The notes beneath the pieces are model-generated. The model worked only from the letters and a program-made list of their open reading frames with translations, had not been told where the DNA came from and did no database searches. A program made the translations under genes and the position numbers. Shown here piece by piece: positions 54,605 through 63,138 of a stretch of 64,000 nt of DNA (positions are counted from its first letter, which is position 1; each line of letters begins with the position of its first letter). Source of the stretch: Pigmentiphaga daeguensis (lineage in GTDB: Bacteria > Pseudomonadota > Gammaproteobacteria > Burkholderiales > Burkholderiaceae_B). The stretch covers positions 1 through 64,000 of the forward strand of contig NZ_BAAAEN010000028.1 of NCBI RefSeq assembly GCF_039523035.1. Reading direction: 5' to 3'.

Positions 54605-55582
54605 TCAATCCTCGGGAGTAAAGCCTGTGGCCTTGACGATGGGAGCCCAGCGCGCGGTGTCCTCGCGCACCCGTTCGGCGAACGCCTCGGGCGTTTCGAT
54701 CAGCGGCATCAGTCCATTCTTGGCGAAGACGGCCGTCATTTCCGGAGTCTGCAAGGCGTCCCGCACGGCCGCATTGAGCCTGCGCACCAGTTCGGGCGGC
54801 GTGCGCGCGGGCGCGTACCAGCCCAGGAATTCGACCATCGCGATGTCGCGATACCCCAGTTCGGCGAAGGTGGGAACCTCCGGCACGGCGGGCCAGCGCT
54901 CGGGGCTGCTGACGGCGAGCGAGCGCAGCCGCCCCGTCTTGAGGTGCGGCAACACTTCGCTGATCACGTTGAACGCCACCGGCACCTGGCCGCCCAGCAG
55001 ATCGGTCAGCAACGGCGCTCCCCCCTTGTAGGCCACGCTCTTCATGTCCAGGCTTGCCAGCCGGTCAAAGGTGGCGCCGACGAAATGCGGTGCCGAACCC
55101 GCGGCGGGGATGCCGTAGTTGGCCTTCTCGGGATGGCGCTTCACCCAGGCGATGAAGTCGGCCAGCGTGCGGACCTCGTCCGGCACGCCGGGCCCGACCG
55201 TCATCGAGATGGCATACGAAGCCAGCGGCGCGACGGGCACGAAATCGGCCTGCGGCGAATAGGCGAGCCTGGCTCCGTAGGTGTGCGGATAGAGGACGAT
55301 GGGTGACGAAGGCCCCTGCAACAGGGTCGCCCCGTCCGGCGCCGCCCGCTTGACGAACTCCGCGGCGATGCGCCCGCCCGCGCCCGGCTTGCTGCCCAGC
55401 ACGATGGTGCCCGGATAGCGCGAGCGCAACTGCTCGATCAGCGGCCGCGACACCTGGTCTCCCAGCCCGCCGACCGGAAACCCCGACCAAACCACGGTAC
55501 TGGCGGGCTGCGCCCACGCCGCGGAGCAGGAAAGCACCCATGCCGCCCCGCCCGCCCCTATCCATCCCATCCTGCTGCCCAT
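54605..55582 (-). CDS. Bug-type TTT periplasmic substrate-binding protein
   Basis: A 325-aa receptor, more diverged than the other four in the window. After the signal peptide (to AAWAQ), the strand VVWSGFPVGGLGDQVSRPL replaces the usual PxRPxxxIVPFxxGG; VLGSKPGAGGRIAAEFV, YGIPAAGSAPHFVGATF and AYKGGAPLLTDLLGG are conserved. It leads the operon that continues with the TPP enzyme, and is divergent from the AraC-type regulator. Confidence 0.9.
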   Translation of the reverse strand: MGSRMGWIGAGGAAWVLSCSAAWAQPASTVVWSGFPVGGLGDQVSRPLIEQLRSRYPGTIVLGSKPGAGGRIAAEFVKRAAPDGATLLQGPSSPIVLYPHTYGARLAYSPQADFVPVAPLASYAISMTVGPGVPDEVRTLADFIAWVKRHPEKANYGIPAAGSAPHFVGATFDRLASLDMKSVAYKGGAPLLTDLLGGQVPVAFNVISEVLPHLKTGRLRSLAVSSPERWPAVPEVPTFAELGYRDIAMVEFLGWYAPARTPPELVRRLNAAVRDALQTPEMTAVFAKNGLMPLIETPEAFAERVREDTARWAPIVKATGFTPED

Positions 55583-55691
55583 GGTGTCTCCTTTGCTCTG
55601 CCTCTGCGGGCTCGGTAGAGGGAACTATAGATAGGACAGGGACGGAAAATAATGGACAATACCGGCGACCCTTGCACATATCCGACCTCCC
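55583..55691. promoter_or_regulatory. Divergent promoter region, Bug-TPP operon / araC-type gene
   Basis: A 109-bp spacer with a central AT-richer part (GGGAACTATAGATAGGACAG and GAAAATAATGGACAATACC) where both promoters and an AraC site must lie. TATAGA and TAATGG are candidate -10 pieces; no convincing repeat was found. Confidence 0.35.
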
Positions 55692-56591
55692 ATGAAACCG
55701 CCCGCCCCGATCGCCGTCGCCTTCCGGGAAGTCAGGCACTTCATGCCGGACGACTGCCTGCACTGGGAACCCATGGACGTGCGCGGCGTGTTGCATGACT
55801 GGACGATTCCCGCCCACCGGCACGAAGGCCTGCACCAGTTCCAGTTGATCGAGCGCGGCGGAGCCGAAGCCGTGATGAATGGCGCGCGGCACGGACTTGC
55901 CGCGCCCGCCGCGCTGATGATCCCTCCCGGCACCGTCCACGCCTTCCATTACCGGCCCGGCAGCGCCGGCAGCCAGGTCACCGTCCCCACCGCCCTGCTC
56001 AAGGCCGCCTTCTCGTCCGCTCCCGCCCTGGCCAGCCTGCTGGACGTCCCGCTGATCATCGGCCCGGAGGAACTCGCGCAGGAAACCGGACGCGCGGCCA
56101 GCCTGTTCGACGGGCTGGGGGCCGAGTTCGCCCGCGCCGAACCGGGGCGCACCGAGGTGCTCAAGGCTCATGCGATCCTGCTCGCCACCTGGTTCCTGAG
56201 GCAGGCCAGTTCGGGGGAACCCGCCCATGCCCGGCAGGCGGTGCGCGACACCCTGGTCCAGCGGTACCGTGCGTTGCTCGAACTGCACTTCCGCCGCGAG
56301 CATGCGCTGGCCTTCTTCGCCGCGGCGCTGCAGGTCACGCCGGACCACCTGAGCCGGATATGCCGGGCGGTATGCGGGCTCTCCGCGCTCGACATGCTGC
56401 ACGATCGGCTGGTGCGCGAGGCCCGGCGCCAATTGGCGGCCACCGACGCCACCGTCGCCGGCATCGCGCAGGACCTGGGCTTCTCGGATGCGGCTTATTT
56501 CAGCCGCTTCTTCTCCCGGCGCACCGGACTCTCTCCCCAGGCCTACCGCGGCTCGCTCCAGCAGGGGCGCGCCGTGCCGCCGGACGCCTGA
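55692..56591 (+). CDS. AraC-family transcriptional regulator
   Basis: A 299-aa regulator with an N-terminal cupin sensor (WTIPAHRHEGLHQFQLIERG, and LMIPPGTVHAFHYRPG) and a C-terminal double helix-turn-helix (about 200-290): FFAAALQVTPDHLSRICRAVCG, and VAGIAQDLGFSDAAYFSRFFSRRTGLSPQAYR. It resembles PobR-type regulators of aromatic/carboxylic acid genes. It is divergent from the Bug-TPP operon, which it most likely activates. Confidence 0.92.
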   Translation: MKPPAPIAVAFREVRHFMPDDCLHWEPMDVRGVLHDWTIPAHRHEGLHQFQLIERGGAEAVMNGARHGLAAPAALMIPPGTVHAFHYRPGSAGSQVTVPTALLKAAFSSAPALASLLDVPLIIGPEELAQETGRAASLFDGLGAEFARAEPGRTEVLKAHAILLATWFLRQASSGEPAHARQAVRDTLVQRYRALLELHFRREHALAFFAAALQVTPDHLSRICRAVCGLSALDMLHDRLVREARRQLAATDATVAGIAQDLGFSDAAYFSRFFSRRTGLSPQAYRGSLQQGRAVPPDA

Positions 56592-56601
56592 GCCGCCATA
56601 A

Positions 56602-56641
56602 AGTTGACGAAATTAACTACATAGTTTACTTTCTCAACTAT
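56602..56641 (+). promoter_or_regulatory. Promoter/operator shared with the 62451 crotonase gene (copy A)
   Basis: AGTTGA (56602-56607), 26 bp, TCAACTAT (56634-56641): inverted arms flanking the core promoter TTGACG / 17 bp / TACTTT (56604-56632). The right arm covers the predicted transcription start. An inner near-palindrome TTAACTAcaTAGTTTA (56613-56628) lies between. The GTG start is 19 bp further on. Confidence 0.7.
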
Positions 56642-56660
56642 ATTTCAAGGAAACGCCACC

Positions 56661-57392
56661 GTGGTCGAGGAAAACGAACTGCTGGCCGAGCGATACGGCC
56701 ATGTCCTGCTGCTGACGCTGAACCGCCATCCCAAGCGCAACGCGCTCGGCCTGGCGATGCTGCAAGGCCTGGTCGACGCCTTCAATGGCGCCGATGCCGA
56801 TCCCGACACGCGATGCGTGGTCATCGCCGCCCGGGGCAGCTGTTTCTGCGCCGGCGCCGACCTGGAAGAAGCCCGCCGCCTGGCGCGCGAGCAGCCGGAG
56901 CTGGCCAGCCGTCGCAGCGACCTGCTGGTCGACATCAACACCATCGTGGCGCGCCTGGGCACGCCCGTCATCGCCGCCGTCAACGGTCCGGCCATCGGCG
57001 CGGGCGCCGGCCTGGCGCTGGGCAGCGACCTGGTGCTGGCCGCCCCCGCCGCCCGCTTCGGCTATCCCGAGGTCAAGCACGGCATCTCGGCCGGCATGCT
57101 GATTCCCAACCTGATCCGGCAGGTGGGCCCCAAGGCGGCCTTCGAACTGGTGGCCACCGGCGACCCCATCGACGCCGAACGCGCCTACGCGCTGGGCATG
57201 ATCAACCGCATCGTCCCGGAAGCCGAACTGGTCCCCGCCGCGCTCGCGCTGGCCGAGCGCCTGGCCCAGTTCGCGCCGGCCGGCCTGTCGGCCTCCAAGC
57301 GCGCCTTCCAGCAGGCCTACGAGCTGTCCCTGGAAGACGCCGTGCGCGCCGCGCGCGACGTCAACGACCGGATCCGTGCCTCAGCCGGCTGA
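56661..57392 (+). CDS. Crotonase-superfamily enoyl-CoA hydratase/isomerase-like protein
   Basis: A 243-aa crotonase starting at GTG behind CAAGGAAAC. The oxyanion-hole stretches are CFCAGADLEE and NGPAIGAGAGLALGSD. In classical hydratases the first catalytic Glu (E144, rat numbering) occurs in GGGCELA; here the matching place is GAGAGLA, a Gly. The second Glu (E164) is kept in FGYPEVKHG. A hydratase with both glutamates is thus unlikely; isomerase, hydrolase or another crotonase chemistry is possible. It is co-directional with the NMO-like gene 40 bp downstream, and shares its promoter design and active-site change with the crotonase at 61714. Confidence 0.9.
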   Translation: MVEENELLAERYGHVLLLTLNRHPKRNALGLAMLQGLVDAFNGADADPDTRCVVIAARGSCFCAGADLEEARRLAREQPELASRRSDLLVDINTIVARLGTPVIAAVNGPAIGAGAGLALGSDLVLAAPAARFGYPEVKHGISAGMLIPNLIRQVGPKAAFELVATGDPIDAERAYALGMINRIVPEAELVPAALALAERLAQFAPAGLSASKRAFQQAYELSLEDAVRAARDVNDRIRASAG

Positions 57393-57432
57393 GCGCATCC
57401 CTACGAATCCTCCCACACTGCCCTCTCGAATC

Positions 57433-58386
57433 ATGCTTGCTACCCGACTGACCGCCCTCCTGGGCATCCGCCACCCCATCGTCCAGGGAGGCATGAGCTG
57501 GGCCTCGTCCAACGCCGAGCTGGCCCTGGCCGTTTCCGAGGCCGGCGGCCTGGGCGTGATCGCCGCCGGCCCCATGTATCCCGACGACCTGCGCGCCGCC
57601 ATCGCCCGCGTGCGCGCCGGCACGCGCCAGCCCTTCGCGGTCAACGTCCCGCTGTACAACAAGCGCGCGGCGGAATTCCTGGACATCGTGCTGGAAACCG
57701 GGGTGCCCGTGATCATCGCCTCGCAGGGCGGCCCCAAGGCCCACATCGGCCGCTTCAAGGAAGCCGGCGTCACGTGGATACAGGTCACGGCCAACCCGCT
57801 GCACGCCCGCAAGGCCGAGGATGCCGGCGTGGACGCGGTGATCGCGGTGGGCGGCGAAGCCGGCGGCCACCCCGGCCCGGACGAGGTCGGCACGCTGGTG
57901 CTGGTGCGGGCGACGGTCAACGCGGTGACGGTGCCGGTGATCGGCGCGGGCGGCATCGCCGACGGCGCGGGCATCGCCGCGATGCTGGCGCTGGGCGCCA
58001 GCGGCGCGCAACTGGGCACGCGCTTCCTGCTGACGCCCGAATCGGGCCTGCACGCCGCCTACAAGGACCTGGTGCTGAACGCCGGCATCGGCGACACCGC
58101 CATCGTCGGCCGTGGCCGCTCGCCCATCCGCATGGTCAAGAACGCCTTCTCGGCCGAGTACGAGGCGGCGGCCAACCGCGGCGCCGACGATGCCGAGCTG
58201 GATGCCTTGTTCGCCCGCAGTTCCTTGCGGCAGGCCGCCAAGGACGGCGACGTGGCGCAGGGCAAGGTGGAAGCCGGGCAAAGCGCCGGCCTGATCGACA
58301 AACTGGAGCCCGCCGGCGAACTGGTCGAGCGGCTGGCGCGCGAAGCGGAAGCGGCCCTGAGCGGCGCCGCCTCCTGCATACGCTGA
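57433..58386 (+). CDS. Nitronate monooxygenase/2-nitropropane dioxygenase-like flavoprotein
   Basis: A 317-aa FMN TIM-barrel protein. Motifs: GIRHPIVQGGMSWASSNAELA at the N-terminus, LGVIAAG, VIIASQGGPK, the FMN/catalytic loop GGEAGGHPGPDE, VIGAGGIADGAGIAAMLALGA and GTRFLLTPES. Family members oxidise nitronates or act as quinone/enoyl reductases; in a CoA-acid operon a flavin-dependent enoyl or oxidase role is possible. ATG 57433 was chosen, since the upstream open frame overlaps the crotonase end. It is second in the crotonase operon. Confidence 0.88.
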   Translation: MLATRLTALLGIRHPIVQGGMSWASSNAELALAVSEAGGLGVIAAGPMYPDDLRAAIARVRAGTRQPFAVNVPLYNKRAAEFLDIVLETGVPVIIASQGGPKAHIGRFKEAGVTWIQVTANPLHARKAEDAGVDAVIAVGGEAGGHPGPDEVGTLVLVRATVNAVTVPVIGAGGIADGAGIAAMLALGASGAQLGTRFLLTPESGLHAAYKDLVLNAGIGDTAIVGRGRSPIRMVKNAFSAEYEAAANRGADDAELDALFARSSLRQAAKDGDVAQGKVEAGQSAGLIDKLEPAGELVERLAREAEAALSGAASCIR

Positions 58387-58387
58387 T

Positions 58388-59524
58388 TCAGGCCTGCCCG
58401 ATGCTGGCGGGCTGGTAGTCCACGCCCGACCCCAGGCCCTCGGGCACCGCCAGCTCGCCCGATTCGACCTCCAGGCCGACGAACGGGTCGTCCAGCAGGT
58501 GATCGAACTCCGCCAGTTCGGCACCGGCATGGATGCTGCCGGCGACACTGGCCACATGCACGCCCTGGGCCGCCAGCAGGCGCGGCCCGAAGATCGCGCC
58601 GAACCGGTAGCCCACGCCCGCCGCCTCGCACAGGCGCACGGCGATCAGCGTGTTGCGTATGCCGCCCAGGTAATGCACCTTGAGGTTGTAGGAGTCGGCC
58701 GCCCCCATGCCGATCAGGCGCACCAGTCCCGGCAGCCCGGCGATGGCCTCGTCCGCCTCGATGGGCAGCGCGCCCGCGGCGTGCACGCGGCACAGTCCTT
58801 CGATGTCCGCCGCCGGCACCGGCTGCTCCATCATCGCCACGCCCATCGGCCGCAGCGCCTGGCACACGCGGATCGCCTCGTCGGCCTGGTAAGCCTGGTT
58901 GGCGTCCACCGTCAGCGTGACGGCCTCGCCCAGCCGCTCGCGCACGGCGCGCACGCGGGCGACGTCAAGCTCCGACTCGCCGCTCAGCTTCAGCTTGAGA
59001 TAGCGATAGCCCTGGCGCGCCAGCTTGGCGGCCTGTTCGGCCATGTCCTCGGGCGGCTTGATCGAGACGATGCGCGAGGCCTCGACGGTATCGCGTACCT
59101 TGCCGCCCAGCAGCACGTGCAGGGGAACGCCCAGCATCCGCGCCTGCAGGTCGTAGATCGCGCAGACGAACCCCGACAGCGCGCAGACCTCCGCCCCCGC
59201 CACGGCTTCCAGCCGGCGGTGCAGGGCTTCGAGCGCGAATGCGTCCTGCCCCCGGGCCTCGCGCCGGAGCGCCTCCAGGACCGGCTCGATGCGTGCCGTG
59301 TCGGGCTTGAAGATGGGCGTGCCCAGCACGTGCCCATACCCCACCTGGCCGTTGCGCGCGGTCAGCGCCACGATCCAGCCGTCCACGTGGGTGATGGTGC
59401 CGCGCGCAAAGCGCCAGCTGGGGTCGTCCTGGCGCTGCGAGCAGGCGATGATGTCCACGCGGTCTATCGTGGAAGCCAACCCGGCCGGGGCCGGGATGCG
59501 CGGGGTATTGGCGGTCATGGTCAT
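58388..59524 (-). CDS. Enolase-superfamily protein, muconate-lactonizing-enzyme subgroup
   Basis: A 378-aa protein with a capping domain (about 1-130) and a barrel. The subgroup base motif is YLKLKLSG (K-x-K), metal ligands are in VDANQAY (Asp), MMEQPVPA (Glu) and EADEAI (Asp), and the second lysine is in NLKVHYLGG. KxK plus this lysine marks the MLE/OSBS/dipeptide-epimerase subgroup: cycloisomerase, racemase or epimerase. The start at 59524 overlaps the Bug stop (ATGA); a second ATG follows two codons on. It is the last gene of the leftward crotonase-CoA-transferase-Bug operon. Confidence 0.9.
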   Translation of the reverse strand: MTMTANTPRIPAPAGLASTIDRVDIIACSQRQDDPSWRFARGTITHVDGWIVALTARNGQVGYGHVLGTPIFKPDTARIEPVLEALRREARGQDAFALEALHRRLEAVAGAEVCALSGFVCAIYDLQARMLGVPLHVLLGGKVRDTVEASRIVSIKPPEDMAEQAAKLARQGYRYLKLKLSGESELDVARVRAVRERLGEAVTLTVDANQAYQADEAIRVCQALRPMGVAMMEQPVPAADIEGLCRVHAAGALPIEADEAIAGLPGLVRLIGMGAADSYNLKVHYLGGIRNTLIAVRLCEAAGVGYRFGAIFGPRLLAAQGVHVASVAGSIHAGAELAEFDHLLDDPFVGLEVESGELAVPEGLGSGVDYQPASIGQA

Positions 59525-60486
59525 TCGAGCTTGAGGTTGGCCGACTTGATGAGGTCCTTGGTGCGCTGGGCGTCATCCACGACGAAGCGCGTGGTCTCCT
59601 CGGGCGTGAGCGTGGCCAGCTCGGTACCCTGGGCCTCCATCAGCTTGCGGTACTCCGCCTTCTTGGTGACCGCGTTCAGCGCCGCGTTGAGCTTGTTGAC
59701 GACCGCGGCGGGCGTGCCCTTGGGCGCCGCCACCGTGTACCACGACGCGGACTCCGCGCCGCCCAGGCCCGCCTCGGCGAACGTGGGCACGTCGGGCAGC
59801 AGCGGCGAGCGGGTCTTGGACGCGTAGGCCAGGGCCCGCAGCTTGCCTGCCTTCACATAGGGCAGTTCGCCCGACAGGTTCATCACGCCCACCTGCAGGC
59901 GCCCGGCCACCAGATCGGTAATCGCGGGCGCCGCGCCGCCATAGGGGATGTGCGCCATCTCGATCCTGGCCTGCTGCTTGATCAGCTCCCCGCCCAGGTG
60001 GGGCGAGGTGCCGGTGCCGGACGAACCGTAGTTCAGCTTGCCGGGATTGCTGCGCGCGAGCTCGATCAGCTCTTTCGCGGTGTTGGCCTTGACCGAGGGG
60101 TTCACCACCAGCAGGTTGGGCTGGTTGGCCGCCAGCGCGATGAAGGTGAAATCCTTGATGCCATCGTAGGGCGTGGGCTGGATCAGCGGCGTGACGATGT
60201 GGGCCGCCGCGGTGCCGAACAGCAGCGTATAGCCATCGGCCTCCGCCCGGGCCACGTACGCCGCGCCTATGGTCGCGCCCCCACCCGCCTTGTTCTCGAC
60301 CACCACCTGCTGCCCCAGTTCGGTGCCCAGCTCCTTGGCCAGGCTGCGCGCCACGAGATCGGCCGGACCGCCCGCGGCATAGGGGTTGACCAGCACGATG
60401 GGCTTGGTCGGATAGGACTGGGCCTGCGCCCCCGAGGCGGCCAGCACAAGCGCCGCCGCCAACAACGATTGCTTGAACTGCTTCAT
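59521..60486 (-). CDS. Bug-type TTT periplasmic substrate-binding protein
   Basis: A 321-aa receptor: signal peptide to AQAQ, then YPTKPIVLVNPYAAGGPAD, VVVENKAGGGATIGAAYV, YGSSGTGTSPHLGGELI and IPYGGAAPAITDLVAGR. It lies between the CoA-transferase and the enolase-like gene, with start/stop overlap to the latter, so the imported acid is probably the substrate of this operon. Confidence 0.95.
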   Translation of the reverse strand: MKQFKQSLLAAALVLAASGAQAQSYPTKPIVLVNPYAAGGPADLVARSLAKELGTELGQQVVVENKAGGGATIGAAYVARAEADGYTLLFGTAAAHIVTPLIQPTPYDGIKDFTFIALAANQPNLLVVNPSVKANTAKELIELARSNPGKLNYGSSGTGTSPHLGGELIKQQARIEMAHIPYGGAAPAITDLVAGRLQVGVMNLSGELPYVKAGKLRALAYASKTRSPLLPDVPTFAEAGLGGAESASWYTVAAPKGTPAAVVNKLNAALNAVTKKAEYRKLMEAQGTELATLTPEETTRFVVDDAQRTKDLIKSANLKLE

Positions 60487-60517
60487 GTATGTCTCCTGGT
60501 TTTAGGCCGGCACGGCC

Positions 60518-61717
60518 TTAGATGACCTTTCTTTCGCGCAGCGCCTGGATGTCCTCCTTGCCCAGGCCCAGCCTGTCCGCCAGCACCTGGTCGGTGTGCT
60601 CGCCCAGCAGCGGCGGCCGCCCCAGGCTGGGGTCGTCGAAGCCGTCGAACTTGAACGGCACCGGCAGCGCCTTGAACGAACCGAGCTGGGGATGGGCGAA
60701 TTCGCGCACCATGCCGCGCGCCAGCACGTGCTCGTTGCTCAGCACCTCGTCCACGCTCAGGATGGGGCCGGCCGGCACCTTGGCTTCGTCGCACAGCCGG
60801 CAGAATTCGTCGCGGTCGAACCGGGCGACGGCCGCCGACAGGCCGGCCATCACTTCCTCGCGCCGGTTGACCCGGTCGATGTTGCGCACCAGGGTCGGAT
60901 CCTGCGCCCACTCATGCAGCCCGAGCAGGTCGCACAGCGGCTGCCAGTGCTGGTCGCTGCCCGTGACCTGCACCCACTTGTCGTCGCGGCAGCGGAACGC
61001 CGCCGACGGCACGCGGCCCGGATGCTCGGTGCCCAGCCGGGGCGGCACCTCGCCCAGCGCGAAGAAACGCGCCGCGGCCAGCGACAGCAGGCCGACCTGG
61101 CCGTCCAGCATGGAGAAATCCACGTGGCAGCCCTTGCCCGTGGCCTGCCGCCCCATCAGGGACGACAGGATGGCGATCGCGACCCACAGGCCCGAGGTCA
61201 GGTCGGCCACAGGCAGCCCCGGCTTGACCGGGCCGCCGCCACGCTCGCCGGTCAGGCTCATGATGCCGCCCATGGCCTGGAACACCGTGTCGTAGCCCTT
61301 GCGAGGCGCGTAGGGGCCGGTCATGCCGAAACCCGTGCACGACACGTAGACCAGCGCGGGATTGTCCTGGGACAGCCGGGCGTAGTCCAGCCCGTAGCGC
61401 TGCAGCGTCCCGACCGGAAAGTTCTCCAGCACCACGTCGGCCTGGGCGCTGAGCTTGCGGATGAGGTCCTGCCCTTCGGCGCTGCGCAGGTTGACGGTAA
61501 TGGATTGCTTGCTGCGGTTGAAGGCCATGTAATAGGCCGATTCGGTACCGCCCTCGCCTTCCACCTTGGGTTCGAAGCTGCGCGTCTCGTCGCCGGTGCC
61601 GGGCTGTTCGACCTTGATCACCGTCGCTCCCAGCTCGGCCAGGATCATCGTGGCGAAGGGGCACGCCAGGACCCGCGACAGGTCCAGGATGGTGACGTTC
61701 TCCAGCGGACGCGTCAT
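60518..61717 (-). CDS. CaiB/BaiF-family CoA-transferase
   Basis: A 399-aa family III CoA-transferase that moves CoA between acids. Motifs: VTILDLSRVLACPFATMIL and ELGATVIKVEQPGTGDETR at the N-terminus, YYMAFNRSKQSITVNL, VSCTGFGMTGPYAPRKGYD, the region with the catalytic Asp, HVDFSMLDGQVGLLS, and DKWVQVTGSDQHW. The donor and acceptor are unknown. It likely activates the acid brought in through the neighbouring Bug receptor. It overlaps the upstream crotonase by 4 bp. Confidence 0.94.
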   Translation of the reverse strand: MTRPLENVTILDLSRVLACPFATMILAELGATVIKVEQPGTGDETRSFEPKVEGEGGTESAYYMAFNRSKQSITVNLRSAEGQDLIRKLSAQADVVLENFPVGTLQRYGLDYARLSQDNPALVYVSCTGFGMTGPYAPRKGYDTVFQAMGGIMSLTGERGGGPVKPGLPVADLTSGLWVAIAILSSLMGRQATGKGCHVDFSMLDGQVGLLSLAAARFFALGEVPPRLGTEHPGRVPSAAFRCRDDKWVQVTGSDQHWQPLCDLLGLHEWAQDPTLVRNIDRVNRREEVMAGLSAAVARFDRDEFCRLCDEAKVPAGPILSVDEVLSNEHVLARGMVREFAHPQLGSFKALPVPFKFDGFDDPSLGRPPLLGEHTDQVLADRLGLGKEDIQALRERKVI

Positions 61718-62451
61718 TTCGCCGCCTTGCGGAAGCCCCGCATGATGACGTTGGTGTCGCGCCCGGCGGCCAGGCCTTCCTCCAGCGTCAGCTCGGCCAC
61801 GCGATGGAACAGCCGCTTGGTGGTCCCCATCGCGATGGGGCTCCAGCCCGCCAGCCTGGCGGCGATTTCCAGCGCGGCCTCCAGCACCCGGTCGTCGGGC
61901 TCGACCCGGTTGGCCAGGCCCAGCGCCAGCGCGCGCGGACCGTCGATGGGCTCGCCCATGGCCAGCAGCTCGAAAGCATGCTTGCGGCCCAACTGGCGGA
62001 CCAGATTGGACATGACCACGGCCGCGACGATGCCGTGCTTGAGCTCGGGATAGCCGAAACGCACGTTCTCGGCCATGACGGCCAGGTCGCAGGCGATGGC
62101 CAGCCCCGCGCCCCCGCCCAGCGCATTACCCCGCACCGCGGCCACGACGGGCTTGGACATGCGCGAGAAGGCCAGGTGCAGCCCGGTGGTCAGGTCGGCG
62201 CGCGCGTTGACGGCCTGGGGATCCTCGGGCACCAGCGCGCTGAACTCCGAGGTATCGGCGCCGGCACAGAACGACTTGCCCGCCCCCGTCAGCACCACCG
62301 CATGGACCTCGGCATCCCGCTCGGCCTGCCACAGCGCATCCACCAGCGCCTGCGTCAGCGCGGTATTCAACGCGTTGTGCTTCTCCGGCCGGTTCATCGT
62401 CAGGATACGGACGGCCCCTCGGTTCTCAATCAGGAGTTCGGACATGCTCAT
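61714..62451 (-). CDS. Crotonase-superfamily enoyl-CoA hydratase/isomerase-like protein
   Basis: A 245-aa crotonase and paralogue of the 56661 product. The oxyanion stretches are SFCAGADTSEF and RGNALGGGAGLAIACD. The position of E144 is again Gly (GGGAGLA), while E164 is kept (FGYPELKHG). ATG 62451 was chosen; a TTG at 62466 and an ATG at 62445 are possible. It is the first gene of the leftward operon crotonase / CoA-transferase / Bug / enolase-like. Its promoter region is a near copy of that of the 56661 operon. Confidence 0.9.
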   Translation of the reverse strand: MSMSELLIENRGAVRILTMNRPEKHNALNTALTQALVDALWQAERDAEVHAVVLTGAGKSFCAGADTSEFSALVPEDPQAVNARADLTTGLHLAFSRMSKPVVAAVRGNALGGGAGLAIACDLAVMAENVRFGYPELKHGIVAAVVMSNLVRQLGRKHAFELLAMGEPIDGPRALALGLANRVEPDDRVLEAALEIAARLAGWSPIAMGTTKRLFHRVAELTLEEGLAAGRDTNVIMRGFRKAAK

Positions 62452-62467
62452 GCTCGTGGTTTCCAAT

Positions 62468-62509
62468 ATAGTTGATTTTATATACTACTTAATTGATAAA
62501 TTCAACTAT
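62468..62509 (-). promoter_or_regulatory. Promoter/operator shared with the 56661 crotonase operon (copy B)
   Basis: Read leftward: ATAGTTGA, 26 bp, TCAACTATATT. The core promoter is TTGAAT (complement of 62500-62505), 17 bp, TATAAA (complement of 62477-62482). The second arm covers the start of transcription, and ATG is 16 bp later. Arm sequence, arm spacing and placement over -35 and +1 equal those of copy A. Confidence 0.7.
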
Positions 62510-62626
62510 TTTGGCGGAAACTCCCCCCACAGCCCCGTTGCCACCCCCTGAGAAAATCGCCCCAGACCAGGGCACGGAGGATCCGGCTCCGCCGGTCCCC
62601 GCCGCCCGCCCCCTGGGGGGCGCGCG

Positions 62627-63103
62627 TCAGCGCGTACGGGGGGGTTTTAATTCTTCCAACAACCTGATCGTATGTTCGGTCAGCTTGTCGATCGCGCGCT
62701 CGAGCACTTCCCGCTCTTCGTCGGTCAGCACGGACAGCATCTTCTCGTTGCGATCGACGGCCTTGGGGAAAACCTTGCGGTACAGCGCCCGGCCCTGCGG
62801 GGTCAGGTCGAGCCGCACGCCCCGGCCGTCCGATTCGTCGGCGCCCCGCTTGACCAGGCCGCGCTCGATCAGCTCGGCCACGCTGCGGCTGGCCTGGCTC
62901 TTGTCGATGTTGGCCTCGTGTGCCAGCGCATTGAGCGACAGCGGGGCGAAGGCGCCCAGCAACCCGATGATGCGCCAGTCGCGCGAGCCCAGTTCGTACT
63001 GGCTCTCGTTCACCCGTGCGGCGATGCGGCTGGAGACGAAGGCCAGGCGGTTCAGGCGGTAGGAAAACAATTCCTTGAGATTCGCGGGAACGGGTCTTGT
63101 CAT
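62627..63103 (-). CDS. MarR-family transcriptional regulator
   Basis: A 158-aa regulator. The winged helix (about 40-105) is DWRIIGLLGAFAPLSLNALA, NIDKSQASRSVAELIERGLV and the wing ESDGRGVRLDLTPQGRAL; dimer helices lie at both ends. MarR proteins repress by binding palindromes near promoters and are released by aromatic or CoA-linked ligands. It is encoded next to the copy B operator, making it the first candidate regulator of both crotonase operons. It is in line with the thioesterase and lyase-like genes upstream. Confidence 0.92.
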   Translation of the reverse strand: MTRPVPANLKELFSYRLNRLAFVSSRIAARVNESQYELGSRDWRIIGLLGAFAPLSLNALAHEANIDKSQASRSVAELIERGLVKRGADESDGRGVRLDLTPQGRALYRKVFPKAVDRNEKMLSVLTDEEREVLERAIDKLTEHTIRLLEELKPPRTR

Positions 63104-63138
63104 ACGTCTTTCTCGATAGGTGAACGCAGGAATTTACC

